A DNA stretch of 64,000 nt from positions 496,001 through 560,000 of the forward strand of contig CAVSZG010000005.1 of assembly GCA_963732405.1 (NCBI GenBank). The letters run 5' to 3'. This document shows positions 27,385-34,951 of the stretch, piece after piece. Position 1 is the stretch's first letter; the number at the start of each line of letters is the position of its first letter. The notes below the pieces were generated by a model. It was not told the origin of the DNA. It saw only the letters and a list, made by a program, of their open reading frames with translations, and did not search any database. The position numbers were made by a program, and so were the translations under genes. Origin of the DNA: JAUIAI01 sp963732405. Lineage in GTDB: Bacteria; Pseudomonadota; Gammaproteobacteria; Burkholderiales; Burkholderiaceae_E.

Positions 27385-27588
27385 GCAGGGTCCTGACAGG
27401 GAGAATAAGCGAGCGAAGGTCGACAGGCTTTATCGGCGGCACTCCCCTCGCTGGCGCCATTCCCCCCGACCCGATTCAGCCCTTATTCTATCTGCCGATC
27501 CCGGCAAAACCAGTCAGGATCGCGGTCCTCGCGCGACGGCTTCACGCCAATTGCGAACAAGTTCCTGTCGACAGCCTTGTCAGGGGAA

Positions 27589-29031
27589 TCAGCCCGCCTT
27601 CTTGTCGACCCGACCGTAGCGATCATCGAAGCGAACGATGTCGTCCTCCCCCACATAGTCGCCACACTGCACCTCGATCAGCATCAGATCGACTTTTCCC
27701 GGGTTTTCCAGCCTGTGCTTGGTGCCAACCGGTATGTAGGTCGACTGATTCGCAAACACCATGCGGGTTTCCTCGTCGCAGGTGACCCGCGCAGTGCCCG
27801 AGATCACGATCCAGTGCTCGCTGCGGTGATGATGCATCTGCAGAGACAGCGTCTGTTCGGGTTTGACGACAATCTCTTTCATTTTGAAACGTGGCCCCTC
27901 ATGAAGCACGGTGTAGGTGCCCCAGGGCCTGGCCACCGTCCGATGCAGACGCGCGGCCTCGTGCCCCTTGTCGCGCAGCCGGTTCACGACCTCCTTGACT
28001 TCCTGGCTTGCATCCTTGTTTGCAACCAGCACCGCATCGGGCGTGTCGATCACGATCAGATTGTCCACGCCAACCGCCGCAATCAGACGACTGTCGCTCT
28101 GCACATGCGTATTGCGCGATCGCACCAGCATGTGCTCGCCCACCGAGGTATTGCCATCCTCGTCGCGGGGGAGTTGCTCGGCGACAGCCTTCCAGGAACC
28201 GATATCGCTCCAATGAAAATCCGCCTTGACCAGGGCGATATTGCCAGCCTTTTCCATCACTGCGTAGTCGATCGATATGTCGGGCATGGTCAGGAACGCG
28301 GCAGGCTCGAACCGGACATCGGCCGACCCGGAGTCGCCGGCCGGCTTGCGCCCTGAGCGCCAGACCTCGCGGACCGCCGCCATCATGGCTGGGGAGTGAG
28401 TGTCCAGCGCCGAGAGGATGGCCGAGGCGCGGAAGCAGAACATGCCGCTGTTCCAGACAAAATTGCCCGCCGCAAGGAATTCGGCGGCTCGCTGCGCATC
28501 GGGCTTCTCGATGAACCGCCTCACCGAATAGGCGCCGGCTGCGGTCGTATCGCCCAGCTCGATATAGCCGAAGCCCGATTCGGGGGCGGTGGGCGGGATG
28601 CCGAACAACACCAGCGCGCCGGTTTCGGCAATCGCGGCAGCCTTGCGAGCGGTTGCCTGAAACGCGGCCTCGTCCGGAATCAGGTGATCAGCGGGTAGCA
28701 CCAGCAGTACCGGGTCGTTGCCCTTTGCCGTCGCATCCAGTGCCGCCAGGCCAATGGCCGGCGCCGTATTCCGCCCTGATGGTTCCAGAATCTGATGGAT
28801 TCGCCGCGACTTCAGGGCGGCGACCTGGGCCGCCTCTTCGCGCGTCTTGAAGCCATAACTCTCGTTGGTCACGATATAGACCTGATCGTCGGCCAGCGCC
28901 GCACAACGACCCAGCACCCGCTGCAACAGGCTCGGGCCCTTGCCCAGACGGATGAATGGCTTGGGATAGGCCTCGCGCGACACGGGCCAGAGCCGGGTTC
29001 CAGAGCCGCCAGAGAGAATGACCGGAATCAT
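27589..29031 (-). CDS. manC: Mannose-1-phosphate guanylyltransferase / mannose-6-phosphate isomerase
   Basis: Two-domain enzyme of 480 residues. The nucleotidyltransferase domain starts ILSGGSGTRLWPVSR with EAYPKPF, and has the FIEKPD motif. The C-terminal cupin domain (from about residue 365) has RPWGTYTVL, FKMKEIVVKPEQ and the metal-binding MHHHRSEHW. It makes GDP-mannose for polysaccharides. The 133 bases before it, shared with the divergent galU, hold no promoter I can assign with confidence. Confidence 0.94.
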   Translation of the reverse strand: MIPVILSGGSGTRLWPVSREAYPKPFIRLGKGPSLLQRVLGRCAALADDQVYIVTNESYGFKTREEAAQVAALKSRRIHQILEPSGRNTAPAIGLAALDATAKGNDPVLLVLPADHLIPDEAAFQATARKAAAIAETGALVLFGIPPTAPESGFGYIELGDTTAAGAYSVRRFIEKPDAQRAAEFLAAGNFVWNSGMFCFRASAILSALDTHSPAMMAAVREVWRSGRKPAGDSGSADVRFEPAAFLTMPDISIDYAVMEKAGNIALVKADFHWSDIGSWKAVAEQLPRDEDGNTSVGEHMLVRSRNTHVQSDSRLIAAVGVDNLIVIDTPDAVLVANKDASQEVKEVVNRLRDKGHEAARLHRTVARPWGTYTVLHEGPRFKMKEIVVKPEQTLSLQMHHHRSEHWIVISGTARVTCDEETRMVFANQSTYIPVGTKHRLENPGKVDLMLIEVQCGDYVGEDDIVRFDDRYGRVDKKAG

Positions 29032-29230
29032 GGATGAACGCCCTTCGAATGGAATGAGTCCGGCCCGACAGGCCGGTTACAGGAATTAAACAACGAGCCA
29101 TGACCATCTGTCGTCGCAAAGTCGCCGCAGCCCGACAGTCGGCCGATGTGCGGCAGTTCGGCCAGTGCGGACAGCCCGGCCGAATCGATCCGAATACCGT
29201 AACATTCAGTCCGTTCCGACCTCTTTCTTC

Positions 29231-30064
29231 ATGCGAGCGCAGATGCAACTAAGAAAAGCGGTATTCCCGGTGGCGGGCCTGGGCACCCGGTTTCTGCCGG
29301 CCACCAAGTCGATTCCCAAGGAGATGCTCCCCATCGTGGATCGACCGATTATCCAGTATGCAGTCGATGAGGCAATCGAGGCCGGCTGCGACACCCTGAT
29401 TTTCGTGACCGGACGCTCCAAACGGGCCGTCGAAGACTATTTCGACCGGGCACCCGAACTGGAAGCCGAACTCGAAATGAAGGGCAAGACCGAGGCGTTG
29501 GCGGCGGTGCGCAACATCATCCCGCCCCATGTGAAGGTCTTGTTCGTGCGCCAGCCACAGCCCCTGGGTCTGGGTCACGCGGTCCTGTGCGCGGCACCGA
29601 TGATCGGCAAGGATGAGCATTTCGCCGTGATGCTGCCAGACGACCTGATCGATGGCTATCCGAGCGGAGTACTCAAGCAGATGCTGCCCATCGCACTCGA
29701 AAACGGTGCCTCGGTGGTCGCGGTCGAACAGGTGTTGCCCGAGGAGGTGTCGAAATACGGCATCGTCGATCCGTCCACCCAGGAAGGCAAGCTGATGAAG
29801 CTCAAGGGCATCATCGAAAAGCCGGCCCCTCAAGACGCCCCATCCACCAGTGCCGTGGTTGGTCGATACATCCTGCATGCGAGCATCCTCGAGACGCTCG
29901 AAAACACCAAGGCAGGCGCTGGCGGCGAGATCCAGCTGACCGACGCGCTGGCCGAGCAGATCGATTCGCCCGGCCTGTACGGCTACCAGTTCAGCGGCAA
30001 ACGTTTCGACTGTGGGTCCAAGCGCGGCTTTCTGGTGGCCAATATTCATTTTGGCCTGACCTGA
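29231..30064 (+). CDS. galU: UTP-glucose-1-phosphate uridylyltransferase
   Basis: Makes UDP-glucose, the substrate of Ugd and of many glycosyltransferases. The 277-residue protein has KAVFPVAGLGTRFLPATKS with the pyrophosphorylase signature, KEMLPIVDRPIIQY, the FVRQPQPLGLGHAVL loop, and the GEIQLTDAL segment near the C-terminus. The open frame extends 22 codons further upstream, but the conserved fold begins just after the Met at 29231; the Met four codons later is also possible. Divergent from manC. Confidence 0.94.
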   Translation: MRAQMQLRKAVFPVAGLGTRFLPATKSIPKEMLPIVDRPIIQYAVDEAIEAGCDTLIFVTGRSKRAVEDYFDRAPELEAELEMKGKTEALAAVRNIIPPHVKVLFVRQPQPLGLGHAVLCAAPMIGKDEHFAVMLPDDLIDGYPSGVLKQMLPIALENGASVVAVEQVLPEEVSKYGIVDPSTQEGKLMKLKGIIEKPAPQDAPSTSAVVGRYILHASILETLENTKAGAGGEIQLTDALAEQIDSPGLYGYQFSGKRFDCGSKRGFLVANIHFGLT

Positions 30065-30157
30065 TCGGACGCCCGCCCTCTCCGGCCGCTGGCACTTGAC
30101 CGGGGCGGCCTGGCCTCCCGACCCTTGCCACGCGGATCGTCACTGACGATACATTCA

Positions 30158-30175
30158 GCGTCACGGGGTTGTCAT
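30158..30175 (+). promoter_or_regulatory. PHO-box-like direct repeat upstream of pstS-like gene
   Basis: The stretch GCGTCACGGGGTTGTCAT holds two GTCAY repeats exactly 11 bases apart, the layout of the PhoB box (two CTGTCAT-like heptamers separated by 4 bases). A third GTCAC copy lies 21 bases further upstream at 30139. The site is ~160 bases before the phosphate-binding protein gene. The 271-base gap 30065-30335 shows nothing else I can support. Confidence 0.42.
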
Positions 30176-30335
30176 CCGATCGGCAGAGACTAGGCGTTGG
30201 CGGGCGGGGGCGGCTGGCGATGGTGAATCGCCAGCGCTGCCGAAACATCGATCAGTCACCCGCCATGTCGTCCTGGCCCGCGCATCGCACCTTCCTGCAA
30301 AGGCCAGTCAGCCAACGCATCGGAGGGCAGTCCTC

Positions 30336-31382
30336 ATGGTCAGGACCAGGGCAGTCGCGGCAATCATCCTTGGCGTAGCCGCCATCAGCGGCAGCGCGCA
30401 CGCACAGGTCTCGCGAGACACCATCAGGATCGTCGGCTCATCGACCGTCTATCCGTTCGCGACGGTTGTCGCGCAACATCTGGGCAAGGCAAGCGGATTC
30501 GAGACGCCGACGATCGAGTCGACCGGATCGGGAGGTGGTTTCAAGCTGTTCTGCGCAGGTGTCGGTGCTCAGCACCCGGACATCGCCAATGCTTCGCGCG
30601 CGATGCTGAAGCCGGAGTTTGACGCGTGCCAGCAGCAGGGGGTCACCGAGATCGTCGAAGTCAAGATCGGCTTCGACGGCATCACGGTCGCTCATTCCGC
30701 CGGGGCGAAACCGATCGCACTCACACGCAAGGAGCTCTGGCTGGCGCTGGCCCGGCAGGTGCCGGACCCCGATGGCGGCAGCGAGTTCGTCCCGAACCCG
30801 TATCAGACATGGAAGCAGCTGAATCCTGCGCTGCCCGATCACAGGATCGAGGTGCTGGGTCCGCCACTGACCTCGGGAACCCGGGACTCTTTCGTCGAAC
30901 TCGTCCTTGAAGTGGGCTGCAATCAGATGCCGCAGGTCAAGGCGATGGCGACCACCGATGCACAGCAGCACAAGGCCATCTGTCAGACGATGCGCGAGGA
31001 CGGTGGCTATGTCGAGATCGGTGAGAACGATAGCCTGATCGTGCAGAAACTGGTTGCCGACCCAAACGCCATCGGCATCTTCGGCTACAGCTTCCTCGAC
31101 CAGAACCGGGACACACTGCAGGCGGTGCCGATCGAAGGGGTGAAGCCGGCCACCGATACCATCGCCACGGGAAAATATGCCATCTCGCGCCCACTGTACT
31201 TTTACGTCAAGAAGGCCCATCTCGGTCTCATACCGGGCATTCGGGAATACGTCGCCGAATTCACCAGCCTGAAAGCCTGGGGGCCGAAGGGCTACCTGGC
31301 CGCGCGAGGACTGATTCCGCTACCTGATGGTGAGCGGAAAGTGGTATCAGCCACGGCGCGGGAAATGATCGCGATTCAGTGA
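30336..31382 (+). CDS. PstS-family phosphate-binding protein
   Basis: A periplasmic binding protein of 348 residues with a clear signal peptide (RAVAAIILGVAAISGSAHA, cut near AHA-Q). The mature protein has IRIVGSSTVYPFA, ESTGSGGGFKLFCAG and PPLTSGTRDSFVEL, the phosphate-contact segments of PstS relatives with SGTRD as signature. A GGAGGG ribosome-binding site stands eight bases before the ATG. No pstCAB or phoU genes are nearby, so it is a solitary binding protein or serves a distant transporter. Its last 36 bases overlap the end of the convergent pilus gene at 31347. Confidence 0.87.
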   Translation: MVRTRAVAAIILGVAAISGSAHAQVSRDTIRIVGSSTVYPFATVVAQHLGKASGFETPTIESTGSGGGFKLFCAGVGAQHPDIANASRAMLKPEFDACQQQGVTEIVEVKIGFDGITVAHSAGAKPIALTRKELWLALARQVPDPDGGSEFVPNPYQTWKQLNPALPDHRIEVLGPPLTSGTRDSFVELVLEVGCNQMPQVKAMATTDAQQHKAICQTMREDGGYVEIGENDSLIVQKLVADPNAIGIFGYSFLDQNRDTLQAVPIEGVKPATDTIATGKYAISRPLYFYVKKAHLGLIPGIREYVAEFTSLKAWGPKGYLAARGLIPLPDGERKVVSATAREMIAIQ

Positions 31383-32240
31383 TGGCCTTGCGACTGGCTG
31401 CGACATGCGCTGGCGCTCGGTTTCGGGTGGATACCCGGCTTCAGCCAGACCGTTGATTCGCGGAATGGGTATGTCGTCGGCAGAGGCCGCCGCGCGCAAC
31501 GGCGTATGCATACGAACGATCGAGGTAACCCGAACCGGCCATCGCCAGCGCGGTGACCCACCCGGCTCGTCGGGCGCGCGATAGATGGGGCACGCCCAGT
31601 CGCGCGGCCGCGCCGCCCGCCCGGGTTCGCCCAACTCGGTCAGGCCCAGGGACAATGCCCGGGGTGTTCGGCAACCGTCGATCATTTCCATCATCCAGAC
31701 GGCAAGGGGCGCCACGACGGGCACCACCAATGGCACGCCATAGGTGACAGCGATACCGATACGATTCGCGTCCTGCACGCTGATGCCCGATTGCCCACCC
31801 GGTTGCCGTGATCGGTAGCGCAGATTGTCATTGGGAATCTCAGGTGCACCGCTGCCCGGTTCTCCCTGGTCGTTCGAGGCCGGTTCAGCGAAATCGGAGA
31901 ATGCGGCGGCGGGCGGCCAATGGCGGTGCCAACGCAGCCAGCCAGCGGCCATGCCGCTGGCCACCCGGCGCCGGTCTTGCGCCCGACCCTGCCCACCCCA
32001 GAAGGGCGCCAGCCCCTCGGCCAGACCTGACTCCACCGCTGACGGTGCGCCATGATCGAGCGAACCGGCACGTGCCGCCAGATCGGTCGCATAGGCAATG
32101 GCGTGACGCGCCTGCCATAACAGCGTCCACTGGATCGCAAACAGGCCCAGCAGCAGCACGATGGGTGCCGCCACCAGCCATTCGATCAGGGACTGTCCGT
32201 TGGCGGTTGACAGCCCCGTGCGCAACCGGGATGCCATCAA
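31347..32240 (-). CDS. TadE-like pilus-assembly pseudopilin
   Basis: Last gene of the Tad operon, 297 residues. Near the N-terminus the sequence NGQSLIEWLVAAPIVLLL has a Gly followed by a hydrophobic helix with Glu at +5, the plan of prepilin-peptidase substrates of the TadE type. The remaining ~260 residues are predicted outside the membrane, with Pro- and Trp-rich stretches and four Cys or fewer. TadE-like pseudopilins are thought to be cleaved by the prepilin peptidase and to assist pilus assembly. The start overlaps the preceding gene by 4 bases. The tail overlaps the convergent pstS-like gene. Confidence 0.75.
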   Translation of the reverse strand: MMASRLRTGLSTANGQSLIEWLVAAPIVLLLGLFAIQWTLLWQARHAIAYATDLAARAGSLDHGAPSAVESGLAEGLAPFWGGQGRAQDRRRVASGMAAGWLRWHRHWPPAAAFSDFAEPASNDQGEPGSGAPEIPNDNLRYRSRQPGGQSGISVQDANRIGIAVTYGVPLVVPVVAPLAVWMMEMIDGCRTPRALSLGLTELGEPGRAARPRDWACPIYRAPDEPGGSPRWRWPVRVTSIVRMHTPLRAAASADDIPIPRINGLAEAGYPPETERQRMSQPVARPSLNRDHFPRRG

Positions 32241-33178
32241 CGGGCGGCCGGGATGACCCGGGTCCGTGAGGGCAGGTTGATGACCTCGGGCCGGGCCGCC
32301 GCACTCGCCTGTCGCTCGGACCCCTCGCCTGCCCGCTCGGCGCCGCGCCCGCGACCGGCACGATCGGCGTCGCGGTCGCGTATCACCCGCGTTGATCGCT
32401 GAATCCGCGCGCCATCGTTCGGCGCCGACACGGGATCACCCCGACCAGACTGTGTTTTTGACCGGGCCTGACCGGGATCGCTTATCGCAGCGTCCGGTGC
32501 GGTGCTCGCCGTGGCATCGTTGGGAAAGGCTTCGCGCAATTCATCGAGTCGTGTCAACACCTCGTGCTGCCATTGGCGACTCGGAACCGAAATTTTGGCC
32601 ATGCGCATTTCCTCGACCACCAGTTGAGCCTGATCGATGCCGAGCAGTGCCCGGTTCATCGCGGCCCGATCTCGCAAGGCACTGAACCGACTGGCCACAC
32701 CCGCTGCCTGATCCACGCGCAAATAAGCATCGAATGCCCGTCCCACCTGCCCCCGGCGGTGCCAGATATTGCCCACTCGCAGCCAGGCGAACGGATGATC
32801 TTGCATGGCGGCAATCATGCCGAAGTGCTCGAGCGCCTGATCAAATCGACGCGCCCGGTAATGAAACTCTGCCGCCTGGAGCGAATCCCCCGATGCGGCG
32901 CCGGCCATGGGTTCGGCCATGCCGAGCTGGGCATCCAGCGACTGACCGGCTTGAGAGGCCGACGCTGCCGCCCCTGACGGTGAAGCTGTGACATGAGGCG
33001 CTTCGCGCGGGTGGTCCGCGCCCGGTGTCGGACTTTCCTGCGCCTGCGCTGACACGCCAGGGGCGAGAATCAGGCACAGCATTGCGGTCCAGCCCGCGAT
33101 CGTTCGTGAGGCGCGCGGGCTGGGCTGGTGAACGATGCGCGGCGATATCTGCCAACGAAGTCGAACGACGGAATGCAT
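32237..33178 (-). CDS. Exported TPR-repeat protein of the Tad operon (TadD-like)
   Basis: A protein of 313 residues that starts with basic residues and a hydrophobic segment (IAGWTAMLCLILAPGVSAQA), a likely signal peptide cut near AQA. After a Ser/Ala/Pro-rich linker, residues ~110-200 form about two to three TPR-like helical pairs (AAEFHYRARRFDQALEHFGM and IWHRRGQVGRAFDAYLRVDQ). TadD proteins are TPR lipoproteins that help assemble the secretin; this one sits in the right place but has no lipobox that I can see. The C-terminal third is Arg/Ala/Gly-rich and probably disordered. The ATG at 33178 has GGAG upstream. Confidence 0.68.
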   Translation of the reverse strand: MHSVVRLRWQISPRIVHQPSPRASRTIAGWTAMLCLILAPGVSAQAQESPTPGADHPREAPHVTASPSGAAASASQAGQSLDAQLGMAEPMAGAASGDSLQAAEFHYRARRFDQALEHFGMIAAMQDHPFAWLRVGNIWHRRGQVGRAFDAYLRVDQAAGVASRFSALRDRAAMNRALLGIDQAQLVVEEMRMAKISVPSRQWQHEVLTRLDELREAFPNDATASTAPDAAISDPGQARSKTQSGRGDPVSAPNDGARIQRSTRVIRDRDADRAGRGRGAERAGEGSERQASAAARPEVINLPSRTRVIPAAR

Positions 33179-33197
33179 GATGAGTTCTCCGGTTTGT

Positions 33198-34085
33198 TCA
33201 AAGAAAACCGTCAGCAATCACTTGCATGACGATCGGAAACATCAGTACGAGGAATGTGCCGGGAAAAATGAATGCGACCAGCGGCAACAGCAGCTTCACC
33301 GGAGCCTGCATGGCCCGGCGCTCGGCATCGATGAACCGTTCCTCACGGCGTTGGCTGGCCTGGGCCTGCAACACCGGACTGAGATCGGCGCCTTGCTTCT
33401 CGGCAATGACGATCGCAGCGATGGCATGGCGCAGACCTGGGACGTCATAGCGCTCGGCCATCGCCCGCAAGGCCTCCTGGCGGGACCGGCCGGCTTTGAC
33501 TTCACGCATGACGCGGGCGAATTCGTCGCGCAACGGGCCGGCCGGCCCCCGTTCAACGGCCAGGGCAATCGCCGCTGACGTGGTCATGCCGGACTGCACG
33601 CCCAGCCCGACCAGATCGAGAATCACCGGCAGATCGCGCCGCAGACGCTGGCGGCGGGCCCGAACCTGTTCAGCCAGGCGCAGCGCGGGAAAGGCATAGG
33701 CCAGCAGGCTCAGCAACAGGACCAGCCATAGCCGGCCAATGCCGAATGCGAGCAGACTGCACACGCCGACGACACCGGCCAGCAACACTCTGCCGGCCAG
33801 GAAATGCGCTGGTGACAGCGACAGTTCAAGACCGGCTTCGCGCAATTGGCCCGCCATCCGGACCTGGACGGCACTGGGTGCGATGAGTCGGCACAGCGGC
33901 GCGAGGCGATCGATGAGCAGCCAGCCGATTCGCCAGATCGGCGGGGCCGGTTCGCGACCCTGCTCGTGGCGCCAACCAACGCCAGGCGCCGGCCGGCCAA
34001 GCCATTGGACCACCAGCAGAGCGGTGAGCGTCAGTGACCCACCCAGGCTGAGCAGGTAAATCCACAACGGGATCGGCAGAGACAT
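33198..34085 (-). CDS. tadC: Tad pilus inner-membrane platform protein TadC
   Basis: A T2SSF-domain protein of 295 residues with membrane helices near the N-terminus (residues ~3-25), the middle (~110-145) and the C-terminus (~265-290). The T2SSF core has LDLVGLGVQSGMTTSAAIALA and YDVPGLRHAIAAIVIAEKQGADLSPVL. Together with TadB it forms the membrane platform on which the TadA ATPase drives pilin assembly. It follows tadB by 11 bases. Confidence 0.88.
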   Translation of the reverse strand: MSLPIPLWIYLLSLGGSLTLTALLVVQWLGRPAPGVGWRHEQGREPAPPIWRIGWLLIDRLAPLCRLIAPSAVQVRMAGQLREAGLELSLSPAHFLAGRVLLAGVVGVCSLLAFGIGRLWLVLLLSLLAYAFPALRLAEQVRARRQRLRRDLPVILDLVGLGVQSGMTTSAAIALAVERGPAGPLRDEFARVMREVKAGRSRQEALRAMAERYDVPGLRHAIAAIVIAEKQGADLSPVLQAQASQRREERFIDAERRAMQAPVKLLLPLVAFIFPGTFLVLMFPIVMQVIADGFL

Positions 34086-34096
34086 TGTGGCTCCCG

Positions 34097-34951
34097 CTAG
34101 ATTTCGATGGCAACCATTCGCGAGATGACCCAGGCGCCGGCCAGCTGCAACAGGGCCACAACCGCCAGCACGGACAATCCAGCGGTGGTACCAAAGTACA
34201 GGTCAATCAGTTCGGGCTGGATTGTCAGCAAGGCGCCGAGCACGACGAACGGGAGTAGTCCCATGACCCAGGCCTGCATGCGCCCCTGTGCGGTCAATGC
34301 CCGGACCTTGCCCTCGAGCATGAGCCGCCGTCGCGTGGCGCCGGACAGTGATTGGAGGGTGCCCGCCATGGAGCCGCCTGCCCGCAGGCCGAGTCGCAAG
34401 GCGCTGACCAGCAGAACGGTTTCTTCTACGGGTAAGCGGGTTTCGAGCGAGACCAGCGCCGCATCGAGGGGCCGTCCCATGCGCTGCTCGCGCAACACCA
34501 TCGAGAATTCCTGACGAGCCGGTGGCGGCATCTGTTCGGCGAGTTCAGCCAGCGCCGCATTCAGACTCGCGCCCGCTTTAAGGCTCACCGCCAGCAGGCT
34601 GAGCAGTTCGGGCATCTGCTGACGAAATGATTGGATTCGACGACGCCTGAGCCAGCGTACGGCCAGCCGGGGCAACAGGCCGACCAACAGTGCCACGCCG
34701 ATGGCAGGCAGGATTCGGCCAGTGAGCCAGAGGGCCAGCAGGCCGCTGGCCAATACCACTGACAGATTGAGCACGAACAGGCGCGCCACGCTGGTGAACA
34801 GGAAGGCAGCCCGCAGCTCATTGCCCACCGTTCGATCGAAGCGGTCCCGATAATGGCCATAGGATTGGCGTAAGGCCGCCAGCACGGCGGCAAACCCGAG
34901 GCTGGCCGCGACAAAAACGATCAACGGAACGAACCAGGTATCGGATCTCAT
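34097..34951 (-). CDS. tadB: Tad pilus inner-membrane platform protein TadB
   Basis: A T2SSF-domain protein of 284 residues with an N-terminal helix (VPLIVFVAASLGFAAVLAAL), a central pair (~60-95) and two C-terminal helices (~220-280). The core reads LPELLSLLAVSLKAGASLNAALAEL and EETVLLVSALRLGLRAGGSMAGTL, typical of TadB/GspF relatives. Its start overlaps the ATPase stop by 4 bases and it precedes tadC, the normal tadABC order. Confidence 0.9.
   Translation of the reverse strand: MRSDTWFVPLIVFVAASLGFAAVLAALRQSYGHYRDRFDRTVGNELRAAFLFTSVARLFVLNLSVVLASGLLALWLTGRILPAIGVALLVGLLPRLAVRWLRRRRIQSFRQQMPELLSLLAVSLKAGASLNAALAELAEQMPPPARQEFSMVLREQRMGRPLDAALVSLETRLPVEETVLLVSALRLGLRAGGSMAGTLQSLSGATRRRLMLEGKVRALTAQGRMQAWVMGLLPFVVLGALLTIQPELIDLYFGTTAGLSVLAVVALLQLAGAWVISRMVAIEI

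Noticed and set aside
29128..29160. GG-N10-GC patterns in the manC-galU gap resembling -24/-12 promoters
   Set aside because: Only the invariant dinucleotides match; in GC-rich DNA this is expected by chance, although PrsR next door makes it tempting.
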